Positions 1-11,539 of a DNA stretch of 64,000 nucleotides are shown piece by piece (position 1 is the stretch's first letter; each line of letters starts with the position of its first letter). The stretch spans positions 142,000,247-142,064,246 of the forward strand of contig NC_081412.1 of the NCBI RefSeq assembly GCF_030272615.1, written 5' to 3'. The notes under the pieces are model-generated. The model was not told where the DNA came from. It searched no databases and saw nothing but the letters and a program-made list of their open reading frames with translations. The position numbers were made by a program, and so were the translations under genes. This DNA is from Cryptomeria japonica. Lineage: Eukaryota > Streptophyta > Pinopsida > Cupressales > Cupressaceae.

Positions 1-1954
1 TGAATACTCAAACCATCCCATGAGGTTCATTTTAAAGAACCAATACCAAATGTTCCTAATCCCAACCATTCATTTCTTTTAACATCAAATAACCATTTCA
101 ATACCAATTACCACATTATTAACCATAGGAATATGAACTAATTACATCATCATGAGAATAGCACTAAGTACATATCCATAGATTCAATATCCATTATTCT
201 CATTATTAATCATTCTAAAGATACACATGATACATCATTGTTTCCCAAAATATCATCTACTAGATACATCAATACAATGTCTTTTACAACAGTGACCATA
301 TTTGTCAAATACAACTAAATAGTCATGCCAAATGAATCATATTACAATAATCTACTACAAACATCCATCCATGAGATGCAACAATAGAATCCACATCCAC
401 GCATAAGATCATCCAAAGAAGAACATCCCAATAGAAGAAGACATCAAACCACCCCGCCATGTGGAACCAAAGAAACCACCCCCCATGCTAGGAGATGACA
501 CAAGATCCCACACACACTCTAGATCTAAGCTGACACCTAACAACCAAAGAGGAAACAACTCTATCACAAACCAAGGAAAACATAATAAACAACCAAGAAA
601 CTTCCAAAGGTGACTCAACAACAAGAGATAAGGAACTAGGACCAACATGTAGGGAAAGAGTGTCATCACGTGCTACCACATAGGAGCAGAACCATCTCAA
701 CCTTTCAGGAAATCAAGGTAGTATGGTTTACTTGGTTACCATATCTACCACCTCACTCTGGTCTCTGATCCATGAGATGGGTATTACAAAACTTAATTCT
801 TATCTTACTTAGATGATTTACTCTACCCAACCCTCCTAATATTAATTATTATGTTATCACTTATCAATTAGAATGGAAAACTTCCAATGAGCTATCCAAA
901 TGGTATAGGCTCTGACTCTATTACTCAAGAACCCTAGTAGTCTATTCCTCATGACCTCGGTAGACTCATGGAAGCCCACTCCTCCTAATCATGAACCTAG
1001 GCCTCAACAACACACAAAAACAAACAAGAAAGATCACAAAACACAATCTGGCTAACCAAGATAAAGTCTCATCAATGCACAATGAGCTAACAACATCTAT
1101 CACATAAGTCACATAGATCACATGACATCATAGAGAAAAGTACCATTAACATAGCAAGGAATTACTCATCTTGCAATAACACAAATGATCGAATAATGCA
1201 TAAAACACTACTCTAGACTTCCAAGAGCACTTACAAACATAATCAGGCTCTGGACAGACCTCAACACAATCTGAGAAAACCAGAAAATCCAAAAAATTGG
1301 AAAAATAACCAAAACACAATAAGTAGCCAGAATCGTGCATTTACAACATTCTGCAGTGCAATAATTAATTCCTGAAACACATTTGTTAATTCCTACAATG
1401 CATTGACATAAATTTTTTGCCCATATGTTAAATTTGGTCGTGCATTTATTGTTTTCATGCATTTGTTAAATTTGGTCATGCAGTTGTTTTATGCACATAG
1501 ACGGCAAGGAAAAAATCGCGGAGAGAAAATAAAATCAAATACACTTTGAAAATACCCAAATAAGGGCTCATTGGAAATGCCCAGACAATACCAACTTAAG
1601 GGTGTAATTAAATCAAAACAACATAGATGAAATATGAAGATTTCTCCACTCAAAACTTCATGACATTAACCCAAAAATTCACAAAGATAGAGCTACTAAA
1701 GCCTCTCACAACCCAGAACAAAAATTAGAACACTACAATACTCCATTTAAGACAATAAGGGAGTACCATCCCAACCCATCATACACACTCAAAATAAAAG
1801 GGGAGAAAACTCTGAGAAGTTCCTCTCATAGCAATGCCACACTGAAGAACTCATAGAGGATTCCTAATGATTACAAATCTGAACTGAAAACGTACTATGA
1901 TATTGAAAATGCAAATCCAACCAAAAACTCAGAGGGAGAAAGATAAGAATATAT
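1..1954. other. unassigned noncoding DNA
   Basis: A-rich on the + strand, with no reading frame of credible composition: the short open frames on the - strand here are biased shadows of A-rich sequence. A short internal repetition (tgcatttgttaaatttggtc-like phrases) lies at about 1380-1495. I recognise no gene, RNA or complete mobile element. It may be the remains of old retrotransposon sequence, but nothing in it proves this. Confidence 0.5.
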
Positions 1955-3691
1955 TGCTAGCATTAAGTTGTCATTGATTTCAACCAGTATTATAGAGTGC
2001 TATCAGTAGGATTTGTCAACCTGGTATGAAGAAGATTGAACTGACATAAGGAAGATTTAACATGAAGGCATGTCAACCAGTATGGTGGAAGACAAGTAGG
2101 TATTGAGACTATCAATGACTTCACCAGTATGAGGTGAGATGCATGTGTGTGTTAGCATGTTGAGTGATAACCGGTAGACCAATTTGAAGGTTGGCTTTCT
2201 GATTATGATGAAGAGGTGGAATGTTAAAATGATCACAAACCATCGGAGGTGAAGACGTGCTATCGGTGTAGTGTGCACTACCAGTTAACAGAAGAAGAAG
2301 GTCTCACTGGAAAGGGCTTGTGTTGGTATGAGTTTGTTGAATGTTCAAGTGTAAATTGACCTTGTGTCAGTGAGTTGAGTGTATGACTGATGTCATGTCA
2401 TGTGGAGCTGAGGTGGCAAGCATGCAGAGGTTGGTGAAGTCTCCATTGACATAGTTGTTGGAACAGTTAGTTGACATTAATGAAACAACCACAAATCACA
2501 GGATGATAATAGATTGATGCGGCTTGAGGAAGAATGAATGATAGAGAAAGATCACGGAGTTGTTGGTGCTTGGATCAAAGCAAAGAAATTTGATTGCAAG
2601 AGGACCTCGAGAAGGAAATAGCTGGGCTATAAATGAGTTGACAAATTTCAAGGCCAAGAATCATGGTCGCGATTGCTATCTTTAGCAAATATGCATTAGA
2701 TGATGGAAAATGTGTACAGATGCATTCCTCCAATGTAGGTGATCGATCAAAGATGGATTGTATCAGATTGGATGTAGATTTGTTTGGGAGAAGGAAACCT
2801 AACTGCCCTTAGTTTGAATTAATTTTTGGTGGGAAATCTCAAGATTAAATATGATAACTTGAGACTATGATCGAAGCTGCTGAAAAGTGAAGGTAAGTGT
2901 GAAACTAGTGTCTGAGAGAAGAAGAGATAAAAACTTGAAGTGTTTATGAGAGAGGACTATATCGGTAAGGAGAGGCAAGGTAAACTGATGTAAAGAAAAA
3001 CTGGAAGACTTAGCGTAGGATGCAAAGGTGAAAATTTGAAGGAAGCAACATCTGATAAAGAGTGACCGGTGTGAATTGAATAGTGAAGATATTATGAGAG
3101 GAGACTTAGCGAAGTTAGAATCAGCAGCAAAGAAAAGTTGTAGAGTGTGTGGAGGAAACACAGACTGGTAAGGTTGAAACCGACAGAGAAGAATATTGTA
3201 AGGTTGCAAAACTTCTTTTGCAACAGGGATCTCATTTGTATAACTGAGTTTTATATTATTTTAACTAAGTTGATGCTTAGTGCAAGGGTTGTAGCTCCTT
3301 TAGGTTGTAGCCTATAAACGGTGTAGGGGTTGCTGCTCCTTTGAGTTGGTGCTCATAAATCATGGGTTGGTACTCCTTGGGTTGGTGTCGTAAAATTTTA
3401 ATCAGATCCTTTACATTGTGAGGCTGGATTGGAGCAAAAGATCTCCAACAGCTATTCTCACTGAGGTTTTTCCCACATTGGGTTTTCCTTGTATATCTAG
3501 TGTTGTGTGATGCATTCTTGTGTATGTGTTATGTTGATGTTATAGCAAATCCTTTCACGCACTTAGTTTGCACTATTTGACCTACCAGTTAGCACTTGGT
3601 TTGTTTTATATATTACCAGTATACCCATGTTGAAGAAAAAGTGTGTAAATCACTAATTCAACCCAGTCTCAGTGATTTATTGTATCCAACA
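1955..3691 (+). mobile_element. diverged solo LTR, related to the gag-only element
   Basis: The segment starts with TG and the phrase ttgtcattgatttcaaccag, like the start of the LTR at 58182. Its last 450 bp repeat, in the same order, the landmarks of the LTR 3' half at 54480-54828 and 60190-60529: ggttgtagctcctt, ggttggtgctc, gaggctggattggagca, tctccaacag, ctcactgaggtttttccca and a final ctcagtgattta...tccaaca. No primer binding site follows, so it is a solo LTR. The 5 bp on either side (TATAT at 1950-1954, TCTAT at 3692-3696) could be a target duplication with one mismatch. It is clearly more diverged than the two LTRs at 54-60 kb. The left limit is less certain than the right. Confidence 0.6.
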
Positions 3692-3864
3692 TCTATCACA
3701 GACAAAAATATAGAGCCGTATATTCATAGCTACAACACTATCCCTGGTTTATTTTTCCCATTTTCTAAAGCTAAACCATAGGATAATTTTATGGAAGGAA
3801 ATATTTCATGAACCAACTATACAAAACTATGTTAATGAATTATTTTCCCCAAAATTCATAAGAA

Positions 3865-4349
3865 TACATGGAGAAGCCAATCTTTTCCAAACTAAAAAAT
3901 TGTAGAAGCTAGAACCTCCAACCTAGTGATATGCAGAAATGAAGAATTTGATGAAGAAAAATCCACAAGCCAAGCAATCCAAAATCCTTCAAGATCCAAA
4001 ATCCAACTCCAGCAAAAAAAAGCCTTCGAAAAGCCAACCCCCAAGAAATAACAGGAAATCCAATAAACAGAAATCAACCCAAACTATGCAATAATGTTGG
4101 CCAATAAGAATAATAGAATAAATAATATTTCTTACCAACCCTTTCCAAAATCCAAGGTAAGTATTAATAAAATAATATTTAATTTACTTACCCAATAACT
4201 CAACCAACCATATAATAGGGTAGGTAGGATAATATTTATTTAATCAATCCAAGAATGTAAATAATAAATCAACCAATAAAATAATACTTATGGGCACAAT
4301 TAACTATAAAGCCCAATAAATAAATATAATAAACCAAGGGATATAAATA
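3865..4349. repeat. dispersed repeat A, copy 1
   Basis: About 480 bp that match 14395-14882 almost base for base (for example gaagctagaacctccaacct, gaagaatttgatgaagaaa, ccaaccctttccaaaatcc, ataataaaccaaggg). In the second copy the repeat continues at 26292 beyond a retrotransposon insertion. No open frame or terminal structure is visible, so I cannot name its class. This copy is interrupted by the aldolase retropseudogene. Confidence 0.75.
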
Positions 4350-5829
4350 GATGAGAGCAATGTTACTTGTGGGAAGAGACTTGCTTCATTTGGGTTGGAG
4401 AACAATGAGACCAACCATCAAGCATACAGACAGTTGTTATTGACCACACCTAGACTTGGTCAATACGTTTCTGGTGCCATCCTATTTGAAGAGACTCTCT
4501 ACCAGTCCATAACTGATGGTAAAAAATTTGTTGATGCTATGTGTGAGGGGAATATCATGTTTGGAATCAAAGTAGACAAGGGTTTGGTCCCATTGCCTAG
4601 ATCAAACAATGAAACTTGGTGCCAAGTGTTTGGTGTGGAGCATGATCAATCTCCAAGTGGGAGATTGTTGATATGTGGCGACTGATCAACAAAGTACTGT
4701 ACACTTAGCACATATCCTTGCTGGGGTCCAGGGTCTAGCTGGGGTCCAGGAAAGTGGGCGGTAGCCCGTTGCGGGGGTTTGAGGGCGGCAACCCCTGAGA
4801 TTTTTTTTTTTTTTGGATGTTTTTGTTGATGAAAACTGACATTGTAATAAAACCCTAAAAAGGCCGACTTTGTTTGTTGCCCTAAAAATGCATGTTATAA
4901 GCGGCTGAGATGCTTAAGGCATTGTAAGGGTTGATGTACTATTTTTGCTGGATAATAAGAAATATTGGACGACTGTGTATGGTGGACGTAACCCATTCTG
5001 GGTGAACCACATTAAATCTTTGTGTTATCTGTGTCCTGTTTTATTCCTTTATCTTTTGTATTTAGATCTTCATATAATTGTTAGTTCATATTTGCTTCGG
5101 ATCTGCTTGAAACCCTAACACAAAGGTCTTGATGGATTAGCTTCAAGATCTGCTAAATATTATAAATAGGGTGCACGATTTGCTAAATGGTGAACTATTG
5201 TCAGCATTCCTAATGGACCTTCTGAGTTAGTTGTTAAGGTGGCTACTTGGGGGCTTGCACGTTATGTTGTTATTTCTTAGGACAATGGCCTTGTGCCCAT
5301 TGTTGAGCCAGAGATTCTTTTGGATGGTGATCACTCCATTGACAGAACCCTTGAAGTGGTAGAGAAAGTCTGGTCAGAAGTTTTCTTCTATTTGGCTTAG
5401 AATAATGTGTTGTTTGAGGGTATTCTATTGAAGCCCAGCATGGTAACTCCAAGTGTTGAACATAAGGAGAGAGCATCCCCACAGCAGGTTGCAGAGTACA
5501 CTCTTGAAATGCTTAAGAGAAGAGTGCCACCAGCTATTCTTAGAATTATGTTTTTGTCAGGAGGACAGTCTGAAGTGGAAGCAACCTTGAATTTGAATGT
5601 AATGAACCAAAGTCCAAACCCATGGCATGTGTCCTTTTCATATGCTCAAGCATTATAGAATACATGTCTAAAGACCTAGAAGGGTCTTCCAGAGAATGTT
5701 GAAGCAGCTCAGGCAACACTTATTAAATGAGCAAGGGATAATTCTCTTGCTCAGCTTGAGAAATACTCTATTGAGAATGAAAGTGATGATGCCAAGGCTG
5801 GAATGTTTGTGAAGGGCTACACATACTAG
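4350..5829 (+). pseudogene. processed pseudogene of plastid-type fructose-bisphosphate aldolase, 5'-truncated
   Basis: The translation follows class I fructose-bisphosphate aldolase of the chloroplast type from DESN.TCGKRLAS through LGQYVSGAILFEETLYQS, GIKVDKGLVPL, GARFAKW, the [11 protein letters not shown] motif, FEGILLKPSMVTP (with the Schiff-base lysine of ILLKPSMV), LSGGQSEVEA, NPWHVSFSYA and the C-terminal MFVKGYTY followed by a stop. The parent enzyme cleaves or forms fructose-1,6-bisphosphate in the Calvin cycle and glycolysis. The copy is dead: there are several in-frame stops (at about 5172, 5196, 5277, 5397, 5655, 5676 and 5727), the N terminus is missing, and a solo LTR sits between WCQ and GLDG. 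No introns are present across the homologous part, a possible AATAAA signal lies at 6034 and a short A run near 6139, so it is a reverse-transcribed mRNA copy. The family call is firm. Confidence 0.92.
4627..5120 (+). mobile_element. solo LTR inside the aldolase pseudogene
   Basis: 494 bp that start TGTTTGGTGTGG and end AACCCTAACA, giving the TG...CA ends of an LTR. They are bounded by CCAAG at 4622-4626 and CAAAG at 5121-5125, a 5-bp target duplication with one change. Removing the insert restores an uninterrupted aldolase frame (WCQ then GLDG), which fixes both borders. It contains an 11-T run and a late T-rich region resembling a polyadenylation zone. No related LTR occurs elsewhere in the window, so the family is unknown; a Ty1/copia type is a guess. 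Confidence 0.8.
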
Positions 5830-6149
5830 GAAAATAGGTTTTCCTTTCACTTTGAGAAATATTTCAATTATAAGTAGGCTAAACTTTTCTTTCTAATTAG
5901 TTAGTACTTTGAGTTTTCAACTTATTTTCAGAGTTTGTATGTCTGCTATGTATTCTAGTAATATGCAACATACCAAAAAATGGTTGAAGCGGCTTTTAAA
6001 CTAGGGCTAGCCTTTTGAGAATGTAGCTAGCAAAATAAAGTTTATGATTTTAGGTCTTAAATTTTATTAGTCAACAACAAAGTGATGGAAAATTCTCTCA
6101 CTCAATCCAAAATAACAAATATGCTAGTTTTTTTATCAAAAAAAATATA
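5830..6149 (+). other. 3' untranslated tail of the aldolase retropseudogene
   Basis: This stretch directly follows the aldolase stop codon and has no coding content. It contains aataaag at 6034 and a run of eight A at about 6139-6146, just before the host repeat A sequence resumes. This fits a copied 3' UTR plus a short poly(A) tail. The exact end of the tail is ambiguous because the flanking DNA is also A/T-rich. Confidence 0.5.
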
Positions 6150-6211
6150 TATATTAAATATTATTACCAACCATATATATTTATTTTATTATATAAACTA
6201 TATAAGTCTAT
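6150..6211. repeat. fragment of dispersed repeat A
   Basis: The sequence ttaaatattattaccaacca through tataagtctat matches 26468-26531, which belongs to the second copy of repeat A. It therefore marks host sequence resuming to the right of the retropseudogene and stopping where the truncated LTR begins. Confidence 0.65.
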
Positions 6212-6221
6212 AAAAAATATA

Positions 6222-6957
6222 TTCCAGATCAGCATGGCACACTTTGGAGATGAATTTATTGTTATTGTAAATACATTAAAGCCGAAATGTTGTATCAGTT
6301 ATTGCATCAGACATTGTTTTTGTAAATTGATTTTATTTTAATATCCTTTAGAGACGACCTACTAAAATTTGTCCTAGGTTATGATATAAATGTAAGATCT
6401 TATTTGTAAGATCACGTGTGGAATGAGAAAAAGGATTGTGTGAAGGTATATGCGAGATTAAGAAGGACTATAAATGCAGACATCATTTAGAAGGTGAAGC
6501 AAGGTTTTTGTGAAGACAATCGGAACTACACTGGTACTGAATCTAGCATAGGAAGATGCTATTTTGAGCAGTACATCATCATTGGATTTAACCATCCAAT
6601 TGTAGTCAGTGTGACTCCCATTTGTGATTGAGCAGTGAGCTCTAGGCACTTGGCCTTTCTGCATGTGTAGACCCCATTTGTATACACTTACTATCTACAG
6701 TAGTATCATCTGATTGTGGGTAAGGTTTCCCACCATGGTTGTTCCCCTTACAGGGTTTCGACGTACAAATATTGGTGTTATGTGTTGTGAATGTTATTCT
6801 CCATTTTGTTTCATGCATTAATCTTTACTGGTATTGCAATTAACTGATTAAACTATCTACTGGTATTATGCATTTAGTTGGTTAAGTTGTTTTTGGTTTG
6901 AATTTATTTGGACAATCGATTCACCCCCCCCCTCTCAATTGTCTCCGGGACCTAACA
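6222..6957 (+). repeat. 5' LTR remnant of copia element 1
   Basis: The sequence matches 11825-12588 along its whole length, starting at tattccagatca and ending at gggacctaaca. The first roughly 300 bp of the LTR are missing. A TATA-like TATAAATG occurs at 6469-6476; the 3' LTR has TATACATG at the same place. Confidence 0.9.
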
Positions 6958-6959
6958 AT

Positions 6960-6971
6960 TGGTATCAGAGC
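6960..6971 (+). other. primer binding site, initiator tRNA-Met type
   Basis: TGGTATCAGAGC lies 2 bp after the LTR end. This is the classic plant copia primer site, complementary to the 3' end of initiator tRNA-Met. The same motif, with small changes, marks the elements at 52041, 54831 and 61827. Confidence 0.9.
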
Positions 6972-7014
6972 CAAGTTCTCTTTTTGTAGAAGTTTAACAG
7001 CTTGAGGAGATCCA

Positions 7015-10000
7015 ATGTCTTCTAACTATTTCAGGAAGGACAGTCCTAAACTTGATGGAACCAACTATGGGATATGGAAGATCAAAATGGAGACACATCT
7101 AAATTACATTGGAAAGGATATCTAGGATGTTACAAAAAATGGCTATACTGCTCCTACTCCGAATCAGCCTAATCCACCTAACTTGACTAAAGATGAAGAG
7201 AATGATTGCAAGGCAAGAGAAGCACCTCTGAGCGCATTAACAGATTAGCAAATCATGGGATTATCAAATAGGTCTACTACTAAAGCTATTTGGGATCATT
7301 TGGAAACATTGAATGAAGGAGATTCCACAGTCAAAATTGCAAAACTTGAAAGGTTTCGGGTCAGGTATGAAAATCTGAAAATGGAAGAAGATGAAAGAAT
7401 TTCTGCTTTTATGGAAAGAGTCAATGAAATTGTTTTGGGTATTAAATGTTGTGGAGGAACCTTAAGTGAAGATGAAATTGTTTCAAAAGTTTTAAGAGGA
7501 TTTCCACCGACATACAAAATGAAAGTTACTGCTATAAATGAGTTAAGAACAATGCCTAATACATCAGTAACTAGGGATACATTGATTAGAAAACTATCAG
7601 CCTTTGAAATTGAGGAATTTGGTCCTGTTGCTACTATAAAGATAGATTTAGCTTTTAGAGCATCAACATCATCTGCACCATCATTTGACAAATATGATTG
7701 GAAAGCCTTTTATGCAAGAGAACTTGAAGAAAGCAGGAAAGAAAATGAAGAACTTGAAGAACTTGAAGCACTATTTGCAAGGAAAATGCCTAAAGGTCCA
7801 GTTGGAAGTAAGTATGAAGGTAAAGCACCCTTTAAATGTTTTAACTGTAATAAGATTGGTCATATGACTTCAAGATGCCCTGATAGACATGCTAGGCTAA
7901 GAGAAGAAGCTAGAAGAACATACAAGCCTAACCCTGAATATCAGAGATACATATTTAAGAAGAATAAAGACAAATCATGTTATCTTGCTAATGAAGGAGT
8001 CACTGATGATTCTGATGAGGATCCAACAGACAATGGATGGGTTTTTATTGCTATAACAGAAGATCAACCAGCACCTACTGTTCAACCAGTAGAGTAGGCC
8101 TTGGCAGCTAAAATTGAAGTTAAGGATGAATGGATCATTGATTCAGGATGCTCACATCATATGACTGGTGATAAAAGTAAATTATTGACTTTTCAGGAAT
8201 ATAATGGAGGTCTAGTAAGATTTGGAGATGATAAAGCTTGTTTGATCAAAGGAAAAGGTACAATATATCTTGATGGTAAGCACAATACTGATAATGTTTA
8301 CTATGTTGAAGGTCTAAAACATAATCTTTTGAGTGTTGGTCAATTAGTTGAAAAAGGATTTCAGTTACAATTCAAAAATGGAAAATGCAAAATCATGAAT
8401 AGAACTGGCCTAGAAATTGCAACCGGTAATCAAACTAGAGGTAATATCTTTCATCTGAATAATAATGAAAAGACATGCTTGATTGCACATATTGATGAAA
8501 GTTGGCTATGGCTATGGCATAAGAGACTCTGTCATGTAAATTTTGATTGCATTGTGAAGATCGGTACTACTAAGGCAGTTAGAGATCTACCTAAGATTGT
8601 TAAGCCTCACAATCCAGTATGTAAGGAATGTCAATATGGAAAACAACTAAGAGCTACTTTTAAAAGTATTCCTAAAAAATCCAATAATGCTCTTGACTTA
8701 ATTCATACTGATTTATGTGGTCCTGCTAGAACTAAAAGTTTACAAGGTGATAGATATTTCATGCTAATCATTGATGACTATTCTAGAATGTGTTAGGTTA
8801 CTTTTCTCAGGGAAAAATCAGAAGGACTTGGAAATTTCAAACTATTCAAAGTAATGGTAGAAAATGAAACTGGTAAGAAAATCAAATGTCTGAGATCAGA
8901 TCAAGGAAGAGAATTTACATCTAAGGAATTTAATGCATTCTGTGAAGTGAATGGAATCAAAAGAAAGCTATCAGCACCTCGGATACCTCAGCAAAATGGA
9001 GTTGTTGAAAGGAAAAATAGAACTACCTTGGATACAGCTAGAAGTATGTTATCTGAATCAAATCTACCACATGTATACTGGAGAGAAGTAGTAAGTACAG
9101 TGGTCTATACATTCAACAAAGTTCACATCAAAGGTGAAACCGGTAAGACCCCTCATGAGCTATGGTTTGGTATTACTCCTACTCTTAAATATTTCAGAAT
9201 ATTTGGAAGTAAATGCTATATTCGAAGAGATGAGTATATTGGGAAATTTGATCCTAGAAGTGATGAAGGAATATTTCTTGGTTATTCATCTAAGAGTAAG
9301 GCATATAGATGTTTTAACAAAAGATTGCAGAAAATTTTTGAGAGTACAAATGTGAAGATTGATGAACAATTCAGAGGAACTTCAAGGTATACAGATTTTG
9401 AACTGGCAACAAAAATTCTAACAAATGAACTTACACTGAACCCACCGATACAGAATGAAGATCCAGTTACATCAGTATCATCTGAAAATTCCACAGTAAC
9501 TGAGGAATAGTAGCAAACAAGACACCTCGGTATGTAAGACTGAATCATTCTGAAGATCAGATAATTGGAAACAAGTATAAAGGAGTTATGATAAGAGGAA
9601 GATTGGCAAATGAAGAGGTATGTCTTATTTCTCAAATTGAACCATCATCAGCTAATGAGGCATGTGAAGATAAACATTGGATTAAAGCTATGGAAGAAGA
9701 ATTATAACAAATTGAGAAGAATAACACTTGGACATTAGTTCCCCGGCCTAAAGATAAAAATGTAATTGGAACCAAATGGGTATTCAAGAACAAACCTAAT
9801 GAAGATGGTAAGGTTATCAGAAATAAAGCAAGACTAGTGTGTAAGGGATATTCTCAGAAAGAAGGAATTTATTATAATGAGACCTTTGCACCAGTATCTA
9901 GAATTGAGGTAGTTAGATTATTTTTGGCTTTTGCAGCACATAAGAACTACAAAGTATATCAAATGGATATTAAATGTGCATTTCTGAATGGAGATCTTGA

Positions 10001-11173
10001 AGAAGAAGTTTACATTGAACAACCTGATGGATTTTCTTTAATAGATAACAAAGATATGGTTTGCAGTTTAAGGAAAGCTTTGTAAGGATTGAAGCAAGCT
10101 CCAAGAGCTTGGTGTGCAAGATTGGATAAGTGTCTTTTGAAGATTGGTTTTTCTAAAGGTAATGCTGACATCAACTTATATTATAAAGTGACTAATGATG
10201 ACATCTTGGTTATAGAAGTTTTTGTTGATGATATAATCTTTGGAGGAGAAGATAGATTATGTGAAGACTTTTCTATTGAAATGCAGGAAGAATTTGAAAT
10301 GTCTATGATTAGAGAAATAAAATTCTTTTTAGGATTACATATTTCACAGACTGATAAAGGTATATTCTTGAGTCAATCCAAGTAATTAAAGGAGTTACTA
10401 AAGAAATTTGGGATGGAGAACTCTAAATCGGTAAGCACACCTATGACTACAAATGACAAATTATCACTAAGAGATGACTCTACACCTATTAATCCGACTA
10501 GGTAAAAATCTATGATAGGAGGTTTACTATATTTGACACCAACTAGACCTGATATCATGAATGCAGTATGTATTGTTTCAAGATTTTAGAGTAATCCTAG
10601 AGAAAATCATGAATCAGTAGTAAAAAGGATTTTTTTGTACTTACAAGGCACTACAAATCTTGGATTATGGTATCCTAGAGATGAAAACTTTGAATTATGT
10701 GCATACAGAGATGCAAATTGGGCAGGAGATGTGGATGATAGAAAAAGCACCACCGATGGAGCATTTTTTCTTGGAAGTAGACTAGTTTCTTGGTTGAGTA
10801 AGAAACAAAGTTGTACATCCTTATCAATAGCAGAATCAGAATATGTTGCAGCAGCAACAAACTGTACATAGGTATTATGACTTAAGTAAATGTTGAAGGA
10901 CATAAAGGTAAAATGCAAGGAACCTATAACTATCTATTGTGATAACACTGCAGCAATTGATATATCTAAGAATCCGGTACTACATTCTAAAACCAAACAT
11001 GTTTCCATCAAATTAAATTTTCTAAGGGAAAATGTTAAAGCAAAAGAAATAAAACTGGTTTATGTGAATACTAAGAGCAGATTGCAGATATTTTCACTAA
11101 ACCTCTACCTAAGGAGACTTTTGCATATCTTAGAGATCAGCTTGGGGTCATACCCCCACCAATAGAAACTTAG
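7015..11173 (+). pseudogene. copia gag-pol polyprotein, broken
   Basis: The polyprotein starts at ATG 7015 (MSSNYF). Visible domains are: gag with FDGTNYGIW-like N-terminal signature (here LDGTNYGIWK); CCHC zinc knuckle CFNCNKIGHMTSRC (about 7836-7877); protease WIIDSGCSHHMTG (8131); integrase HHCC (KRLCHVNF, CKECQYGKQ) and DDE core (HTDLCGP, RSDQGREF, NGVVERKN); reverse transcriptase with MDIKCAFLNGDLEEEVYIEQ and catalytic FVDDI (about 10222); and RNase H from about 10635, with a C terminus resembling ADIFTKPLP. There are at least 13 in-frame stops, for example 7123, 8098, 9508, 10083, 10383, 10587 and 10869. One frameshift near 9510 separates integrase from reverse transcriptase, and another lies near 11071. 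Most stops replace expected Gln or Trp. The element cannot make functional protein. Confidence 0.93.
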
Positions 11174-11539
11174 AAAGTTGATGACTGACATCAACCGACA
11201 GAATTAATGGAGAAATCTTTTACTCCAGCTTTGATGAGGAAGCTACTTCTCAGGGGGAGTAGTTGGTATACTGAATTAGTTGTTATTTGTATCTGAAATG
11301 GTTTTATCTTACTTCATCATTTGATGTCAAAGGGGGAGAGATTGGTATGGAAAAACACAAGAAAAATTCATGTCACTCTTAGGGGGAGAGATTGTTACTT
11401 TTGGGAGAGATCTAAACTTTGATTTCTGGTTATGATTCCTTTTTGAAAATTGTTTTTTTTGGTATTTGGCATTTCTGTTTTGGCACTTTGATGGTTTTTC
11501 CATCTTGTGTTGCCATCAATGACAAAGGGGGAGATTTTT
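11174..11539 (+). other. copia 3' untranslated region with repeated polypurine tracts
   Basis: Between the RNase H stop and the 3' LTR there are four AGGGGGAG-type tracts: near 11258 (cagggggagtag), 11329 (aaagggggagagat), 11380 (tagggggagagat) and 11524 (aaagggggagat). The last adjoins the 3' LTR and is the presumed functional polypurine tract that primes plus-strand synthesis. The others may be duplicated or decoy tracts. Confidence 0.7.

Noticed and set aside
2865-3209. Protein on the - strand in the solo LTR (114 codons)
   Set aside because: It lies inside LTR sequence, is Ser/Phe/Leu-biased from purine-rich DNA on the other strand, and is not conserved in the related LTRs.
4395-5658. 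Functional aldolase gene with an intron at 4627-5120
   Set aside because: The interrupting segment has TG...CA ends and a 5-bp duplication instead of GT...AG, and the exonic parts contain several in-frame stops.
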